Shown: positions 1 to 9,021, numbered from the stretch's first letter. The stretch: 64,000 nt of DNA from Falsigemmobacter intermedius (GCF_004054105.1 NZ_SBLC01000005.1:62001-126000); one strand, 5' to 3'. Notes: generated from the sequence alone by a model not told the origin. Numbers and translations: made by a program.

Positions 1-1
1 C

Positions 2-691
2 TCAATCAGCGTCGGGCCGCGTCAGGCCCGATGCGTAAACCACTCCGGCGAGGACGCCTCCCGCCAGGGGGGCGACGATGAAGACCCAAAGATCCGCCAG
101 CGCCCTGCCGCCCACAAAGAGCGCAGGCCCCATCGAGCGGGCCGGGTTCACCGAGACCCCGGTGACATTGATGCCAACAAGGTGAATGCCCGCAAGCGTC
201 AGGCCGATGGCGAGCCCCGCAAAACCCGCAGGGGCCGCCGAAGAGGTGGCGCCAAGGATCACGGTGACAAAGACAAAGGTCATCACGAATTCAAAAATCA
301 GTGCGGCGCCAAGGCTGTATTCGCCCAGGTAACCCGGACCATAGCCGTTCTGCCCGAGGCCGTTGACGGCGATGTCGTAACCCGCCGTTCCGCTGGCAAT
401 GACCCAGAGCGCACCGGCAGCGATGATGGCGCCGATGATCTGTGCCAGCATATAGCCCACGGCTTCGGCCATGGGCATGCGGCCTGAGCTGACCATGCCG
501 ATGGTCACAGCGGGGTTAAGATGGGCGCCGGAAATCGCGCCAAGGCCGTAGGCGGCGGCAATCACACCGATCCCGAAGGCCATCGCGATGCCATGCATCC
601 CGATTTTATCGCCCATCAGAACGGCAGCACCACAGCCGAATATCACAAGAACAAAAGTGCCGAGCGCCTCTGCAAAGAGTTTACGCGACAT
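2..691 (-). CDS. aqpZ: Aquaporin Z
   Basis: Water channel of the inner membrane, MIP family, 229 residues, the usual length for AqpZ. Six hydrophobic segments are visible. Both pore motifs are present: SGAHLNPAV (Asn59) in the first half and VSVNPARSM (Asn182) in the second, the latter with the selectivity-filter Arg. The ATG at 691 is preferred over an in-frame start at 712 because GGGAGG stands just upstream of it. It is divergent from lipA. Nothing upstream in the window bears on regulation. Water selectivity over glycerol is inferred from overall similarity to AqpZ. Confidence 0.93.
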   Translation of the reverse strand: MSRKLFAEALGTFVLVIFGCGAAVLMGDKIGMHGIAMAFGIGVIAAAYGLGAISGAHLNPAVTIGMVSSGRMPMAEAVGYMLAQIIGAIIAAGALWVIASGTAGYDIAVNGLGQNGYGPGYLGEYSLGAALIFEFVMTFVFVTVILGATSSAAPAGFAGLAIGLTLAGIHLVGINVTGVSVNPARSMGPALFVGGRALADLWVFIVAPLAGGVLAGVVYASGLTRPDAD

Positions 692-832
692 GACAATACT
701 CCCTCCCCGCAACGCAGGGTTACTGGTCCAGCCCGCTGAAAAAGCATGGCCCTGCGCAGGGCAGGTGGCGTTGCGTTACGGGCGTTTTGAGCTTATCTCA
801 GGGGCAGCCACGCCGTCAGGGGGGGAATTCCT

Positions 833-1783
833 TTGCGCGATCTCAAGCTGCCCGAACAGCGCCACCCGGAAAAAGCCCACCGTCCGGACAATGCCCAGCC
901 GAAGAAACCCTCCTGGATCCGGGTCAAAGCCCCGACCTCTGAGGGCTATAAACAGACCCGCGATATTCTGAAGTCGAACAAGCTGGTCACCGTCTGCGAA
1001 GAAGCAGGGTGCCCCAACGTGGGTGAATGCTGGAGCCAGGGTCACGCCACCATGATGATCATGGGCGAGATCTGCACCCGCGGCTGCACCTTCTGCAATG
1101 TGGCGACCGGCAGGCCGCAGGCACTGGACGCCTTTGAGCCGGGCCGCGTCGCCCATGCGGTGCAAAAGCTCGGGCTGAACCATGTGGTCGTGACCTCGGT
1201 GGACCGCGATGACCTGGAAGACGGCGGGGCAGAGCATTTCGCCCAGACGATCCGGGCGATCCGCCACCGCTCGCCCGATACGACGATCGAGGTGCTGACG
1301 CCGGACTTTCTGAAATGCCCCCCCTCAGCGCTGGAGAAGGTGGTTGAGGCACGCCCGGATGTCTTCAACCACAACCTCGAAACCGTGCCCGGCCTTTATC
1401 ACGAAGTCCGTCCCGGCGCGCGCTATTTCCATTCGCTGCGTCTTTTGCAGCGGGTCAAAGAGCTTGACCCCTCGATGTTCACCAAATCCGGCATCATGAT
1501 CGGCCTTGGCGAGGAGCGTCATCAGGTGCTGCAGGTCATGGACGACATGCGCTCGGCGGATATCGATTTTCTGACCGTCGGCCAGTATCTGCAGCCGACC
1601 CCCAAGCACCACGGGATTGCGAAATTCGTGACGCCGGAGGAATTTGCAGCCTATGAGAAAGCGGCGCTGAACAAAGGCTTCCTGATGGTCTCGGCCACGC
1701 CGCTGACCCGTTCGAGCTATCATGCGGGCGATGACTTCCAGCGTCTGCGCGCCGCGCGTGAAGCGCGCCTCGGGCGCGGCTGA
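833..1783 (+). CDS. lipA: Lipoyl synthase
   Basis: Radical-SAM enzyme that inserts two sulfurs into protein-bound octanoate to make lipoyl groups on 2-oxoacid dehydrogenases and GcvH. It has 316 residues. The auxiliary cluster motif CX4CX5C (Cys55, 60, 66) and the radical-SAM motif CX3CX2C (Cys81, 85, 88) are both visible, as is the C-terminal RSSYHA motif near residue 293 that is typical of LipA. The start is TTG at 833 behind a run of G that can serve as ribosome-binding site; no ATG lies at a better place. lipB is not adjacent. A bidirectional terminator follows the stop. Confidence 0.96.
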   Translation: MRDLKLPEQRHPEKAHRPDNAQPKKPSWIRVKAPTSEGYKQTRDILKSNKLVTVCEEAGCPNVGECWSQGHATMMIMGEICTRGCTFCNVATGRPQALDAFEPGRVAHAVQKLGLNHVVVTSVDRDDLEDGGAEHFAQTIRAIRHRSPDTTIEVLTPDFLKCPPSALEKVVEARPDVFNHNLETVPGLYHEVRPGARYFHSLRLLQRVKELDPSMFTKSGIMIGLGEERHQVLQVMDDMRSADIDFLTVGQYLQPTPKHHGIAKFVTPEEFAAYEKAALNKGFLMVSATPLTRSSYHAGDDFQRLRAAREARLGRG

Positions 1784-1800
1784 GCGATCTCTGTTTGATG

Positions 1801-1826
1801 AAAACCGCCCTCGGGGGCGGTTTTTT
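1801..1826. terminator. Bidirectional terminator lipA / GDPD gene
   Basis: A 10-bp perfect stem (AAAACCGCCC / GGGCGGTTTT) with a TCGG loop has T-runs on both strands. It separates the convergent lipA and glycerophosphodiesterase genes and touches the latter's stop codon. Confidence 0.85.
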
Positions 1827-2584
1827 CATGGCAGTGCTGCGCGGTAGCCCTCAAAGGTCACATTGCAGGCGATCTGCCGGGCGCGGGCTTCCTCAGCCGC
1901 GGAGCGGATGGTCCAGCACAAAACATCCGCGCCCTGTTCGCGCAGCCGGGTAACCGGTGCGCTGTCGAGATCGCGGTGGTGATGTGAGATAAAGGTGGCG
2001 CCGGTGGCCTCATAATCCGCGATGGCATTCAGCCGGGCGAGGGTTGCTTTCGACAGCCCTTCAGCCTCTGCGCCGCGCCAGGTCATGGTGGTCAGCCCCC
2101 GCGCCACATCTGGCAGATACCGCGCAAGCAGGGTGACGATGCCTGGATCAAAAGACATCACCGCCAGATCGCCACGATAGCCGCGCAGAAGCGCTGCTGC
2201 GGCGGCGACAAGCCGTTCCCCCCCGTCGCGCTGGGCTTTGAACTCGAGGAGCAGCGGGACTGCGCCGGATACAAGCGCCAGAACCTCTGCAAGCGGTGGC
2301 GGAGCCTCACGGCCCCCGAGGAGCGTCAGGGCCTTAAGGCGGTCAGACGGCGTTTCATCCACACGCCCTGAGGCGCCCGTCAGCCGGGTGAGCTCTTCGT
2401 CGTGAAAGACAAAGACATCCCCATCCGCGCTGAGTTGCAGGTCCAGCTCAATGGCATAGCCCGCCGTCATCGCTGCCCGGATCGCCGCAAGGCTGTTCTC
2501 CGGGCAGGTGGTATCCGCATTGTGCAGGGCCCGATGCGCCACGGGCAGGCGTTTTAACCGCTCCGGCAGCCGTGGCGCGGTCAT
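1826..2584 (-). CDS. Glycerophosphodiester phosphodiesterase family protein
   Basis: Predicted cytoplasmic GDPD that hydrolyses glycerophosphodiesters to glycerol-3-phosphate and an alcohol. It has 252 residues, the size of UgpQ-type enzymes, with no signal peptide. The family residues are in order: His17-Arg18 in VAHR, Glu29-Asn30 in PENS, Glu46 and Asp48 in IELDL, and the catalytic His61 in VFHDE. It is last in a leftward operon after the RidA gene, 3 bp away, and ends on the shared terminator. The exact substrate cannot be read from the sequence. Confidence 0.88.
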   Translation of the reverse strand: MTAPRLPERLKRLPVAHRALHNADTTCPENSLAAIRAAMTAGYAIELDLQLSADGDVFVFHDEELTRLTGASGRVDETPSDRLKALTLLGGREAPPPLAEVLALVSGAVPLLLEFKAQRDGGERLVAAAAALLRGYRGDLAVMSFDPGIVTLLARYLPDVARGLTTMTWRGAEAEGLSKATLARLNAIADYEATGATFISHHHRDLDSAPVTRLREQGADVLCWTIRSAAEEARARQIACNVTFEGYRAALP

Positions 2585-2587
2585 GGC

Positions 2588-3052
2588 TCAGACCAGTTCG
2601 AAGATGGCTTCGACTTCCACAGCCACGCCAAAGGGCAGCGAGGCGGCGGAAACGGCCGAACGGGCATGACGGCCGGCATCGCCAAAGACCTGGACCATCA
2701 GATCCGAGGCGCCGTTGATGACCTTGGGCTGCTCGGTGAACTCTGCCGTGGAATTAACAAAGCCCACCAGCTTGACGACACGCGCAATGCGGTCGAGATC
2801 GCCACCGCAGGCCGCGCGTGCCTGGGCGATCAGCGCCAGTGCACAGCGCTTTGCGGCGGCCGCGCCGTCTTCCGTGCTCAGGCCGGCGCCGAGTTTGCCG
2901 GTGATCAGCCCCTCAGGTCCCGCGCTGATCTGGCCCGAGACGTAAAGCACATTGCCGCTTTGGACGGCGGGGACGTAGTTCGCCGCCGGGGCGGGTGCGT
3001 CGGGCAGGGTGAGGCCAAGTTCCGCAAGGCGGGCGTCGATTTTACCGGTCAT
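2588..3052 (-). CDS. RidA family protein
   Basis: Member of the RidA/YjgF/UK114 family, 154 residues. The canonical members deaminate reactive enamines or imines formed by PLP enzymes. The C-terminal motif with the conserved Arg (HARSAV) and Glu (VEVEAIFE) is present, so the active-site residues appear intact. It starts at ATG 3052; AGGAGA lies seven bases upstream, whereas a TTG two codons earlier would be too close to it. It sits in the secretion-ATPase operon, 23 bp after the membrane-fusion gene. It resembles the longer RidA subgroups found beside unrelated genes, so the in vivo substrate is open. Confidence 0.85.
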   Translation of the reverse strand: MTGKIDARLAELGLTLPDAPAPAANYVPAVQSGNVLYVSGQISAGPEGLITGKLGAGLSTEDGAAAAKRCALALIAQARAACGGDLDRIARVVKLVGFVNSTAEFTEQPKVINGASDLMVQVFGDAGRHARSAVSAASLPFGVAVEVEAIFELV

Positions 3053-3075
3053 CTGCAATCTCCTGTCGCATCAGC

Positions 3076-4374
3076 TCAACTCTCCCGGAAGGCCCGGGTG
3101 AAGTAATCCGTAAAGGGACGCATCAGGAACTGCAAAGGAGTTCGCTCCTCCGTGCGGATCCAGGCTTCAACCGGCATGCCCGGGCGCAGGGTCACGCCGG
3201 GCAGACCTGCGGTAAGCTCTGCGGGCAGAGAGATCTCGGCGCGGTAATAAGGCAGGGGGGATTGTGCCTCACTGTGGGCATCGGCGGACAGTTTTGTGAC
3301 CCTGCCGGTCAGTTCGGGCAGTTTTCGCAGCGAGAAGGCGGGAAAGGTGATGCGCACCTCCTGGCCTTTGTGGACCTGATCGATATGGCGATCCGGAATC
3401 CGGGCGCTGATGAGGAGAGGGCGGTCCTGCGGGACGATATACAGTGCAGGCTCAGCCGGGCGCAGAACCGCGCGGGGGGTGGTGATCGCAAGGTTGAGCA
3501 CGATCCCCTCTGCCGGGGCGCGCAGCTCCAGGCGGTCGATGCGCTCGAGGAGCGTCCGGCGACGCTCTGACAGCTCATTGAGATGGAGCGCGGTCTCTCG
3601 CAGCTCCATCCCGGCCTCGGTGCGGCGCGTGGCCTCAAGGCGCAGGATCTCAAGGGCGGTTTCCGCGATCCGCTCTCCGGCCTGAGCCCGGGCGGCCAGC
3701 AGTTCTGCGCGCGCGCCCGCCAGCCGTGCCGCCTCCCGGCGCAGGGCGAGAGGGCGGCTGATCTGGGCGAGACCTTTGTCGAAAAGATCCTGCTGTGCGG
3801 TTAATTCCTGCGCGATCAGACTGGCCTGCTCATCCAGAGCTGAGGTCTGCGCGATCAGGCCCTCGCGCAGGATGCGCGTCTGGGCGGCCCGCAGTTCAAG
3901 TTGGGCGCGCTGCTGGTTGAGGCTGGCGAGGCGGGTCTCAAAGAGGGCAGTCTGCGCCGCGAGCACAGAGGCCGTTTCCGGCGAGCGCGCCGCCTGGTCG
4001 CGCAGTTCCTGCGGCATCTGCGGCAGGCTCAGCCCTTCCTCTTCCGCTTCCAGTCGTCCGCGCCGGGCGAGAAGCCCGAAATACTGCGCCTCAAGGATCG
4101 CCAGTTCAGAGCGCAGCAGTCCGCCATCAAGACGCAACAGCACCTGACCCTCCGTCACGCGGTCGCCCTCGCGCACCAGGATCTGCGCCACGGTGCCACC
4201 CTCAGGGTGCTGAAGAACCTGCCGGTTCTCAGCAACCTCAATGCGCCCGGCGGTCATGATGGCGCCCGCGATCGTCGTCCTAAGACCCCAGGTGAGGCTG
4301 CCTGCCAGGAGCAGCGCCACGGTCAGCAGGCCCAGCAGAACATGACCGCGCGCAGACCATTGCGGCTTGCTCAT
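3076..4374 (-). CDS. Type I secretion membrane fusion protein (HlyD family)
   Basis: Periplasmic adaptor linking a type I secretion ABC exporter to a TolC-like outer-membrane channel, 432 residues. One membrane helix lies around residues 12-34. A lipoyl/barrel-sandwich half begins with EGDRVTEGQVLLRLDG, a long coiled-coil hairpin covers about residues 90-260, and the second barrel half and beta-barrel follow (LRAPAEGIVLNL, then RPGMPVEAWIRT). It overlaps the ATPase gene by 4 bp (ATGA), so the two are translationally coupled. No outer-membrane channel and no RTX substrate gene lies in the window. Confidence 0.92.
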   Translation of the reverse strand: MSKPQWSARGHVLLGLLTVALLLAGSLTWGLRTTIAGAIMTAGRIEVAENRQVLQHPEGGTVAQILVREGDRVTEGQVLLRLDGGLLRSELAILEAQYFGLLARRGRLEAEEEGLSLPQMPQELRDQAARSPETASVLAAQTALFETRLASLNQQRAQLELRAAQTRILREGLIAQTSALDEQASLIAQELTAQQDLFDKGLAQISRPLALRREAARLAGARAELLAARAQAGERIAETALEILRLEATRRTEAGMELRETALHLNELSERRRTLLERIDRLELRAPAEGIVLNLAITTPRAVLRPAEPALYIVPQDRPLLISARIPDRHIDQVHKGQEVRITFPAFSLRKLPELTGRVTKLSADAHSEAQSPLPYYRAEISLPAELTAGLPGVTLRPGMPVEAWIRTEERTPLQFLMRPFTDYFTRAFRES

Positions 4375-6104
4375 GATGCAGCCCCCGATGCGGCGGCGCG
4401 GATTTCGCTGTGGTTGCGCACCTGCGCCCGCAGCACCTGATCGCGCGGGCCAAAGGCCGTGGAAAGACCGCCCTCAAGTACCAGAAGAAGATCGCATTCC
4501 TGGATGGCGGCGGGACGATGCGCCATGATCAGCACGGCGCCGCCTGCGGCTTTCACGCTGCGCACGGCCTGATTCAAGGCGCCCGACCCCTCTGCATCAA
4601 GGTTAGAGTTCGGCTCATCCAGAACCAGAAGCACCGGATCGCCGTAGAGCGCGCGAGCAAGGCCGATGCGCTGGATCTGACCGCCGGACAGCGGTGCGCC
4701 CGATGCGGAAAGGCGGGTCTCATAGCCGTCGGGGAGTTGCAGGATCATCTCATGGGCCCCGGCGCGGCGCGCCGCGCGCAGAATGGCTGCGGGTTCAGCT
4801 GTGGGATCGAGGCGGGCAATGTTGTCGGCGATCGTCCCCTCAAAGAGGGCTACGCGCTGGGGCAGGCAGCCGATCAGCCGCCCAAGGTTTTCGCTGTCAA
4901 ACTGTTCAAGCGGCACCGCGTCCAGGCAGACCCGCCCCGCGCCCGCCCGCCAGTGACCGCTCAGCGCCCGGGCGAGGCTGGATTGTCCCGCACCGGAGGG
5001 ACCGATAACGCCAAGGGCCTGCCCGGGACGCAGATCAAAACTGAGGCCGCGCAGCACATTTGCCGGGCTGCCCGGGGGGGCGAGCGTCAGGTTTTCCACA
5101 GTCAGATGCGCCCTGGGGCGGGGCAGATCCATCCGGGGAGGGGCTGCGGGCACGCGCGTCAAAAGTTGCGCAAGCCTGGCATAGCCTTCGCGGGCATGAG
5201 TGATCAGGCCCCATTGCGCAATCACCGCCTCTACCGGGGCGAGGGCGCGGCCGAGCAGAATGGATGCGGCAATCATTGCCCCGGCCGTCAGCTCCCCGCG
5301 CAGAACCAGAAAGGCGCCAAGGCCCAGCATCAGCGATTGCAGCAGCAGCCGGAGGGTCCGGCTTAATGCGCCAAAGCCGCCACCGGTATCAGAGGCCTGC
5401 AGGGCTGCAGCCGTGCGTGCGCGCCGCGCCGCACCCCACCTTCGGAGGGCGTTGCCCTGCATGCCGAGGGCGCGCAGCGTGGCGGCTTCGCGGTGGTACT
5501 GAGCGGCCAGATCTTCCTCCTGGCGGGCGGTCTCGGTGAGCAGACGCAGGGGCCCGCGGCTCATCCGTTCATTAAGCAGGGTGATCAGGATCAGGGCCCC
5601 GCCGCCTGCCAGGGCGAAGGCGCCGCAAAGCGGATGAAAGATGAACAAAAGCGTGAGGAACACAGCCGCCCAGGGGAGATCGAAGAGCGCCATAAAACCC
5701 GGTGAGATCAGCAACCGCTGCACGGCCTCAAGATCGCGCCGGGCGCTTTGGGCAAGCGGGTCGTCCGGGAACTGCACCGAGAGGCGGGCGGCGGCGAGAA
5801 AGACGCGCCCGTCGAGGCGGTCCTGAAACACCGCGCCGATCCTGGCGGCAATGCGTCCCCGAAGGTGATCGAGCAGCCCCATGGCCATGAAAAGAAAAGT
5901 CATCAGCCCGCTCAACGCGATAAGCGTGGCTTCGGACTGCGAGCCCAGCACCCGGTCATAGACCTGAAGCATGTAAACCGGTGCAGCCAGCATCAGCAGA
6001 TTGACCATGGCGGTAAAGAAAAAGACCGTCACAAACAGCCCGCGCCGGTCGCGCAGCGCAGCGCGCAACTCCGCCGGCCCCATGCCTGTCTGTGCCATTT
6101 TCAT
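4371..6104 (-). CDS. Type I secretion permease/ATPase with altered Walker A
   Basis: Inner-membrane exporter of the PrtD/HlyB class (TIGR01842-like), 577 residues. The membrane domain covers about residues 20-310, and the nucleotide-binding domain about 335-560. The Q-loop (Gln416), signature LSGGQ (472-476), Walker B LLVLDEP with Asp496/Glu497, and switch His529 are all intact. The Walker A loop reads GPSGAGQSS: residue 374, normally the invariant Lys, is Gln (codon CAA at 4983-4985). This should cripple ATP hydrolysis unless it is a sequencing error. The rest of the frame shows no decay. It heads the operon ATPase - HlyD - RidA - GDPD. Confidence 0.93.
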   Translation of the reverse strand: MKMAQTGMGPAELRAALRDRRGLFVTVFFFTAMVNLLMLAAPVYMLQVYDRVLGSQSEATLIALSGLMTFLFMAMGLLDHLRGRIAARIGAVFQDRLDGRVFLAAARLSVQFPDDPLAQSARRDLEAVQRLLISPGFMALFDLPWAAVFLTLLFIFHPLCGAFALAGGGALILITLLNERMSRGPLRLLTETARQEEDLAAQYHREAATLRALGMQGNALRRWGAARRARTAAALQASDTGGGFGALSRTLRLLLQSLMLGLGAFLVLRGELTAGAMIAASILLGRALAPVEAVIAQWGLITHAREGYARLAQLLTRVPAAPPRMDLPRPRAHLTVENLTLAPPGSPANVLRGLSFDLRPGQALGVIGPSGAGQSSLARALSGHWRAGAGRVCLDAVPLEQFDSENLGRLIGCLPQRVALFEGTIADNIARLDPTAEPAAILRAARRAGAHEMILQLPDGYETRLSASGAPLSGGQIQRIGLARALYGDPVLLVLDEPNSNLDAEGSGALNQAVRSVKAAGGAVLIMAHRPAAIQECDLLLVLEGGLSTAFGPRDQVLRAQVRNHSEIRAAASGAAS

Positions 6105-6263
6105 CGACTGTTCCCCGCTGCCATTGCGCAGTACTGAGCCAGAAAACTGTTAATATTTTGCACTAAACCTGTGCGTCCATTGCGGTTGACGCCGGGAGCG
6201 TTACCTATATGAGGGCAGCCGGAAGTTTCTCTGCCCAAGACCCGGCTCCTGGTGAGGTATCAC

Positions 6264-7016
6264 GTGACCGTCCTGACATCTGCCAAATCATCCCGCATCA
6301 CTCTGGCGTCACTTGCGGCTGCGGCTCTGTTGTCGGCCTGTGCGCCGGCGACCCGCAACCCTGAGGATCCGCTGGAGCCGGTGAACCGGGCGGTGCATGG
6401 CTTTAACCTGGCGGCAGACCGTTTTGTGCTGCGCCCGGCTGCGGTGGTGACCGGCCCGGTGCTGCGCAGCCCGGTCGGGACGGCGATCAGCAATTTCTCG
6501 GACAATCTTGGCACGCCGCAGGCCGTGGCCAACCACCTGCTGCAGGCGCGTTTTGCAGATGCAACCCACAGCGCCTGGCGCTTTGCGGTCAACAGCACCA
6601 TCGGTCTGGCAGGTCTCTTTGATCCGGCCACCGCCATGGGGCTGGAAGAACGTGATACCGATTTCGGCGCGACGCTGAATGCCTGGGGCGCCGGAGAGGG
6701 GCCGTTTGTGATGCTGCCGATCCGCGGGCCCTCGAATGCGCGCGATGCGGTGGGAGAGGTCGTCGATCTGTTGACCGATCCGCTCGACAATGTGCTCAGC
6801 GACGGGCAGCAGGAAGTGGCCACCGGGGCCTTCGTTCTGTCAAAAGTCGGTGATCGCGCCCGCTATTTCGAAACTGTGGACTCGATCCTTTACGGAAGTG
6901 CCGATAGTTACGCTCAGACGCGGTTGATGTATCAACAGAACCGCCGCTTTGAACTTGGTCAGGAGGCCGGAGACGATGCGTTCATCGATCCGTATGAAGA
7001 CGCTGACAGCAACTGA
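6264..7016 (+). CDS. mlaA: MlaA family outer-membrane lipoprotein
   Basis: Outer-membrane component of the Mla system that removes mislocalised phospholipids from the outer leaflet; family MlaA/VacJ. It has 250 residues from the GTG at 6264, which has GTGAGGT just upstream; an in-frame GTG at 6252 is the alternative. The signal peptide ends in a lipobox LLSAC with Cys26. Family hallmarks follow: DPLEPVNRAVHGFN, the NLGTP segment and the FVMLPIRGPSNARDAVG block. It overlaps mlaC by 41 bp. The inner-membrane mlaE and mlaF genes lie about 48 kb away in this window. Confidence 0.93.
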   Translation: MTVLTSAKSSRITLASLAAAALLSACAPATRNPEDPLEPVNRAVHGFNLAADRFVLRPAAVVTGPVLRSPVGTAISNFSDNLGTPQAVANHLLQARFADATHSAWRFAVNSTIGLAGLFDPATAMGLEERDTDFGATLNAWGAGEGPFVMLPIRGPSNARDAVGEVVDLLTDPLDNVLSDGQQEVATGAFVLSKVGDRARYFETVDSILYGSADSYAQTRLMYQQNRRFELGQEAGDDAFIDPYEDADSN

Positions 7017-7608
7017 CCCGCGCCGTCGGGCCTTGCTGGCAGGAGGCGCGGTCTATGCCGGGCTGATGCTGGCAGGCGCGCCGGTTATGGCATTTGACGT
7101 CAATACGGCGCGCAGTCTGATCGACCGCGCGATCGCCGATGTGAATGCGACCATCGCATCGGGCAAAAGCGAAGCCGCCATGCTGCGCGATTTTGAGGGC
7201 ATCTTCGCCCGTTACGCCGATGTGAACGCCATCGCGCGCTCGGCTCTCGGGCCGACGGCGCGTTCGCTCTCAGGCCAGCAGCTTGCGGCTTTCACCGAGG
7301 CGTTCCGGGTCTATATCGCGCGCAAATACGGCCGCCGCTTCCGCGAGTTTATCGGCGGGCAGATCGAGGTGACCGGCGCACAGCCGATCAAAAGCTACTT
7401 TGAGGTCAGCTCGATTGCGCGTCTGCGTGGTCAGGCTCCTTTTGATGTGCGCTGGCAGGTCTCGGACCGCTCGGGCAAGCCGTTGTTCTTCAATATCATC
7501 ATTGAAGGCATCAATATGCTTGCCACCGAGCGCGCGGAGATCGGCGCAATGCTGGATCGGCGTCGCGGGGATCTGAACCTGCTGATCCAGGATCTGAAGT
7601 CGATCTGA
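6976..7608 (+). CDS. mlaC: MlaC-type phospholipid-binding protein
   Basis: Periplasmic phospholipid shuttle, MlaC/Ttg2D family (Tol_Tol_Ttg2), 210 residues. It starts at ATG 6976, preceded by AGGAGG nine bases upstream, inside the end of mlaA; ATG 6994 is a second possibility. The N-terminus has a twin-arginine-like signal (RRR at 16-18 followed by a hydrophobic stretch to PVMA), suggesting Tat export. The family core ARSALGPTARSLSGQQ... and FFNIIIEGINML near the C-terminus are visible. It is coupled to mlaA and followed by a weak terminator. Confidence 0.9.
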   Translation: MRSSIRMKTLTATDPRRRALLAGGAVYAGLMLAGAPVMAFDVNTARSLIDRAIADVNATIASGKSEAAMLRDFEGIFARYADVNAIARSALGPTARSLSGQQLAAFTEAFRVYIARKYGRRFREFIGGQIEVTGAQPIKSYFEVSSIARLRGQAPFDVRWQVSDRSGKPLFFNIIIEGINMLATERAEIGAMLDRRRGDLNLLIQDLKSI

Positions 7609-7640
7609 AGCTGATCTGAAATTTTCGTGAGAATCACCAG

Positions 7641-7662
7641 ATGGGGGCCGCAGGGTCCCCAT
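7641..7662 (+). terminator. Possible mlaAC terminator
   Basis: Stem ATGGGG / CCCCAT around a 10-base loop is followed by a T-containing but interrupted tract. It is positioned 30 bp after the mlaC stop. The T-run is weak, so termination strength is uncertain. Confidence 0.4.
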
Positions 7663-7717
7663 TTGTCGTTTCAGACCCCGGGCGCAAACGGCTCTCGATG
7701 GGAATTTATATCACATT

Positions 7718-7732
7718 GTATGTATTACATAC
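7718..7732. promoter_or_regulatory. Perfect palindrome upstream of small membrane-protein gene
   Basis: GTATGT-ATT-ACATAC is a perfect 6+6 inverted repeat in the only AT-rich patch of this intergenic region, 80 bp before the start at 7813. It has the form of a dimeric repressor operator. No regulator is assigned. Confidence 0.35.
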
Positions 7733-7812
7733 TTTGGTGTGGACTGAGTCCGGGTAATCATCGTAAAGTTCTTCTGCTGGTTGCAGCCTGTCTCTGACAT
7801 GAGGTCGTGTTT

Positions 7813-8085
7813 ATGCCTGTGATTGTTCTGATTATTCTCTCTTCGCTGGGCTGGCTCATGTCGGTTGTTGCGGTTGTGAGCCTCAGTGGTGTCGGGCTGT
7901 GGTCGGTGCTGGGGATCTGGCTCTGCCTGATCCTGGTCTTCGGGGCGACGCTCCGGCGTGCCGTAGGCTCCGGCAACGGGGCCGCAGCGCGGTTCCAGAT
8001 GGAGCTTGCGGCGGATCTTGAGGCGCTGGCTGAGCGTGACCTCGGTGTGAATGCCGCTGGTGACGCGATGGCGCGGCGCTTCTGA
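7813..8085 (+). CDS. Small two-helix membrane protein, unknown function
   Basis: Not recognised. It has 90 residues. Two hydrophobic helices fill about residues 2-24 and 28-48, followed by a basic stretch (LRRAVG) and a helical, Ala/Glu-rich cytoplasmic tail that ends GDAMARRF. Start ATG 7813 has TGAGGT seven bases upstream. It stands alone between the mla pair and rpiA, with its own palindrome upstream and a strong terminator downstream, so it is probably monocistronic. The complete reading frame, ribosome site and terminator argue that it is real. Confidence 0.65.
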   Translation: MPVIVLIILSSLGWLMSVVAVVSLSGVGLWSVLGIWLCLILVFGATLRRAVGSGNGAAARFQMELAADLEALAERDLGVNAAGDAMARRF

Positions 8086-8101
8086 CCAAACTCTCTTTGC
8101 T

Positions 8102-8140
8102 CCGCCTGACCCGTCTGAGCGCTGCTCAGGCGGGGTTTTT
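8102..8140 (+). terminator. Rho-independent terminator
   Basis: Stem CCGCCTGA / TCAGGCGG is followed by GGTTTTT, just after the small membrane-protein gene. The loop contains a second weak stem. Confidence 0.8.
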
Positions 8141-8240
8141 CATGGGCAGAGCTGCCTTCGGACCCGCGCTGAGGGGAATTACCCTCTCGCCCCGGCAGGC
8201 CGGTTTGCCTATAAGCAGGCATGCCAGACGGAGTGTTCTA

Positions 8241-9017
8241 ATGCCTGCAGACCTTTCCCCCATTGACCGCGCCAAATATGCTGCCTCCCGCCGGGCGGTG
8301 GATTTTGTTGAGGACGGAATGCGGGTCGGTCTTGGGACCGGTTCGACCGCCGCCTGGATGGTGCGCTGCCTTGCGGAACGTGTGAAGGCGGAAGGTCTGA
8401 CCCTGCAATGTGTGCCGACCTCGACCCGCACGGCAGAGCTGGGGCGCGAACTCGGCCTCAATATCGTCACCCTCGAAGAGGCGGGCTGGCTGGATCTGAC
8501 CATCGACGGAGCGGATGAATTTGATCCCGAACTGTCGCTGGTCAAAGGGGGCGGCGGTGCGCTGCTGCAGGAAAAAATCGTGGCGACCGCTTCGGACCGG
8601 ATGATTGTGATCACCGATGCCGCCAAAGAGGTGAAGACCCTCGGCGCTTTCCCGCTGCCGGTGGAAGTGATCCCCTTCGGCTGGCAGGCGACGCGGACGC
8701 TGATTGCCGAACTGATCGGCGGCTCGGATGTGGACGGCCATGAGATCACGCTGCGGATGAACGGCGATCAGCCGTTCCGCACGGATGAGAACAACTACAT
8801 CCTGGATCTGCACCTCGGCCGGATCGGCAACCCGCGTGAACTGTCACTCCTGCTGAACCAGATTGCCGGTGTGGTCGAGAACGGTCTTTTCCTCGATATC
8901 TGCGATACGGTGATCGTAGGCTATGGCGATGGCCGGGTCGAGCTGCATGACATGGCGACCCGCACGCCGGGCACAGAGCCGGTTCCGGGCAATGTTTTCA
9001 CGGACGGGGACCTCTGA
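8241..9017 (+). CDS. rpiA: Ribose-5-phosphate isomerase A
   Basis: Interconverts ribose-5-phosphate and ribulose-5-phosphate in the pentose phosphate and Calvin pathways. It has 258 residues. The family signatures are all present: VGLGTGSTAAWMV (phosphate binding), DGADEFDPELSLVKGGGGALL with the catalytic Asp/Glu/Lys, and the C-terminal block DLHLGRIGNP. Start ATG 8241 has GGAG upstream. It is first in a run of five tightly spaced genes reaching hflC. Confidence 0.95.
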   Translation: MPADLSPIDRAKYAASRRAVDFVEDGMRVGLGTGSTAAWMVRCLAERVKAEGLTLQCVPTSTRTAELGRELGLNIVTLEEAGWLDLTIDGADEFDPELSLVKGGGGALLQEKIVATASDRMIVITDAAKEVKTLGAFPLPVEVIPFGWQATRTLIAELIGGSDVDGHEITLRMNGDQPFRTDENNYILDLHLGRIGNPRELSLLLNQIAGVVENGLFLDICDTVIVGYGDGRVELHDMATRTPGTEPVPGNVFTDGDL

Positions 9018-9021
9018 GCCT

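Noticed and set aside
4410-5366. 318-codon + strand frame
   Set aside because: Antisense to the type I secretion ATPase nucleotide-binding domain.
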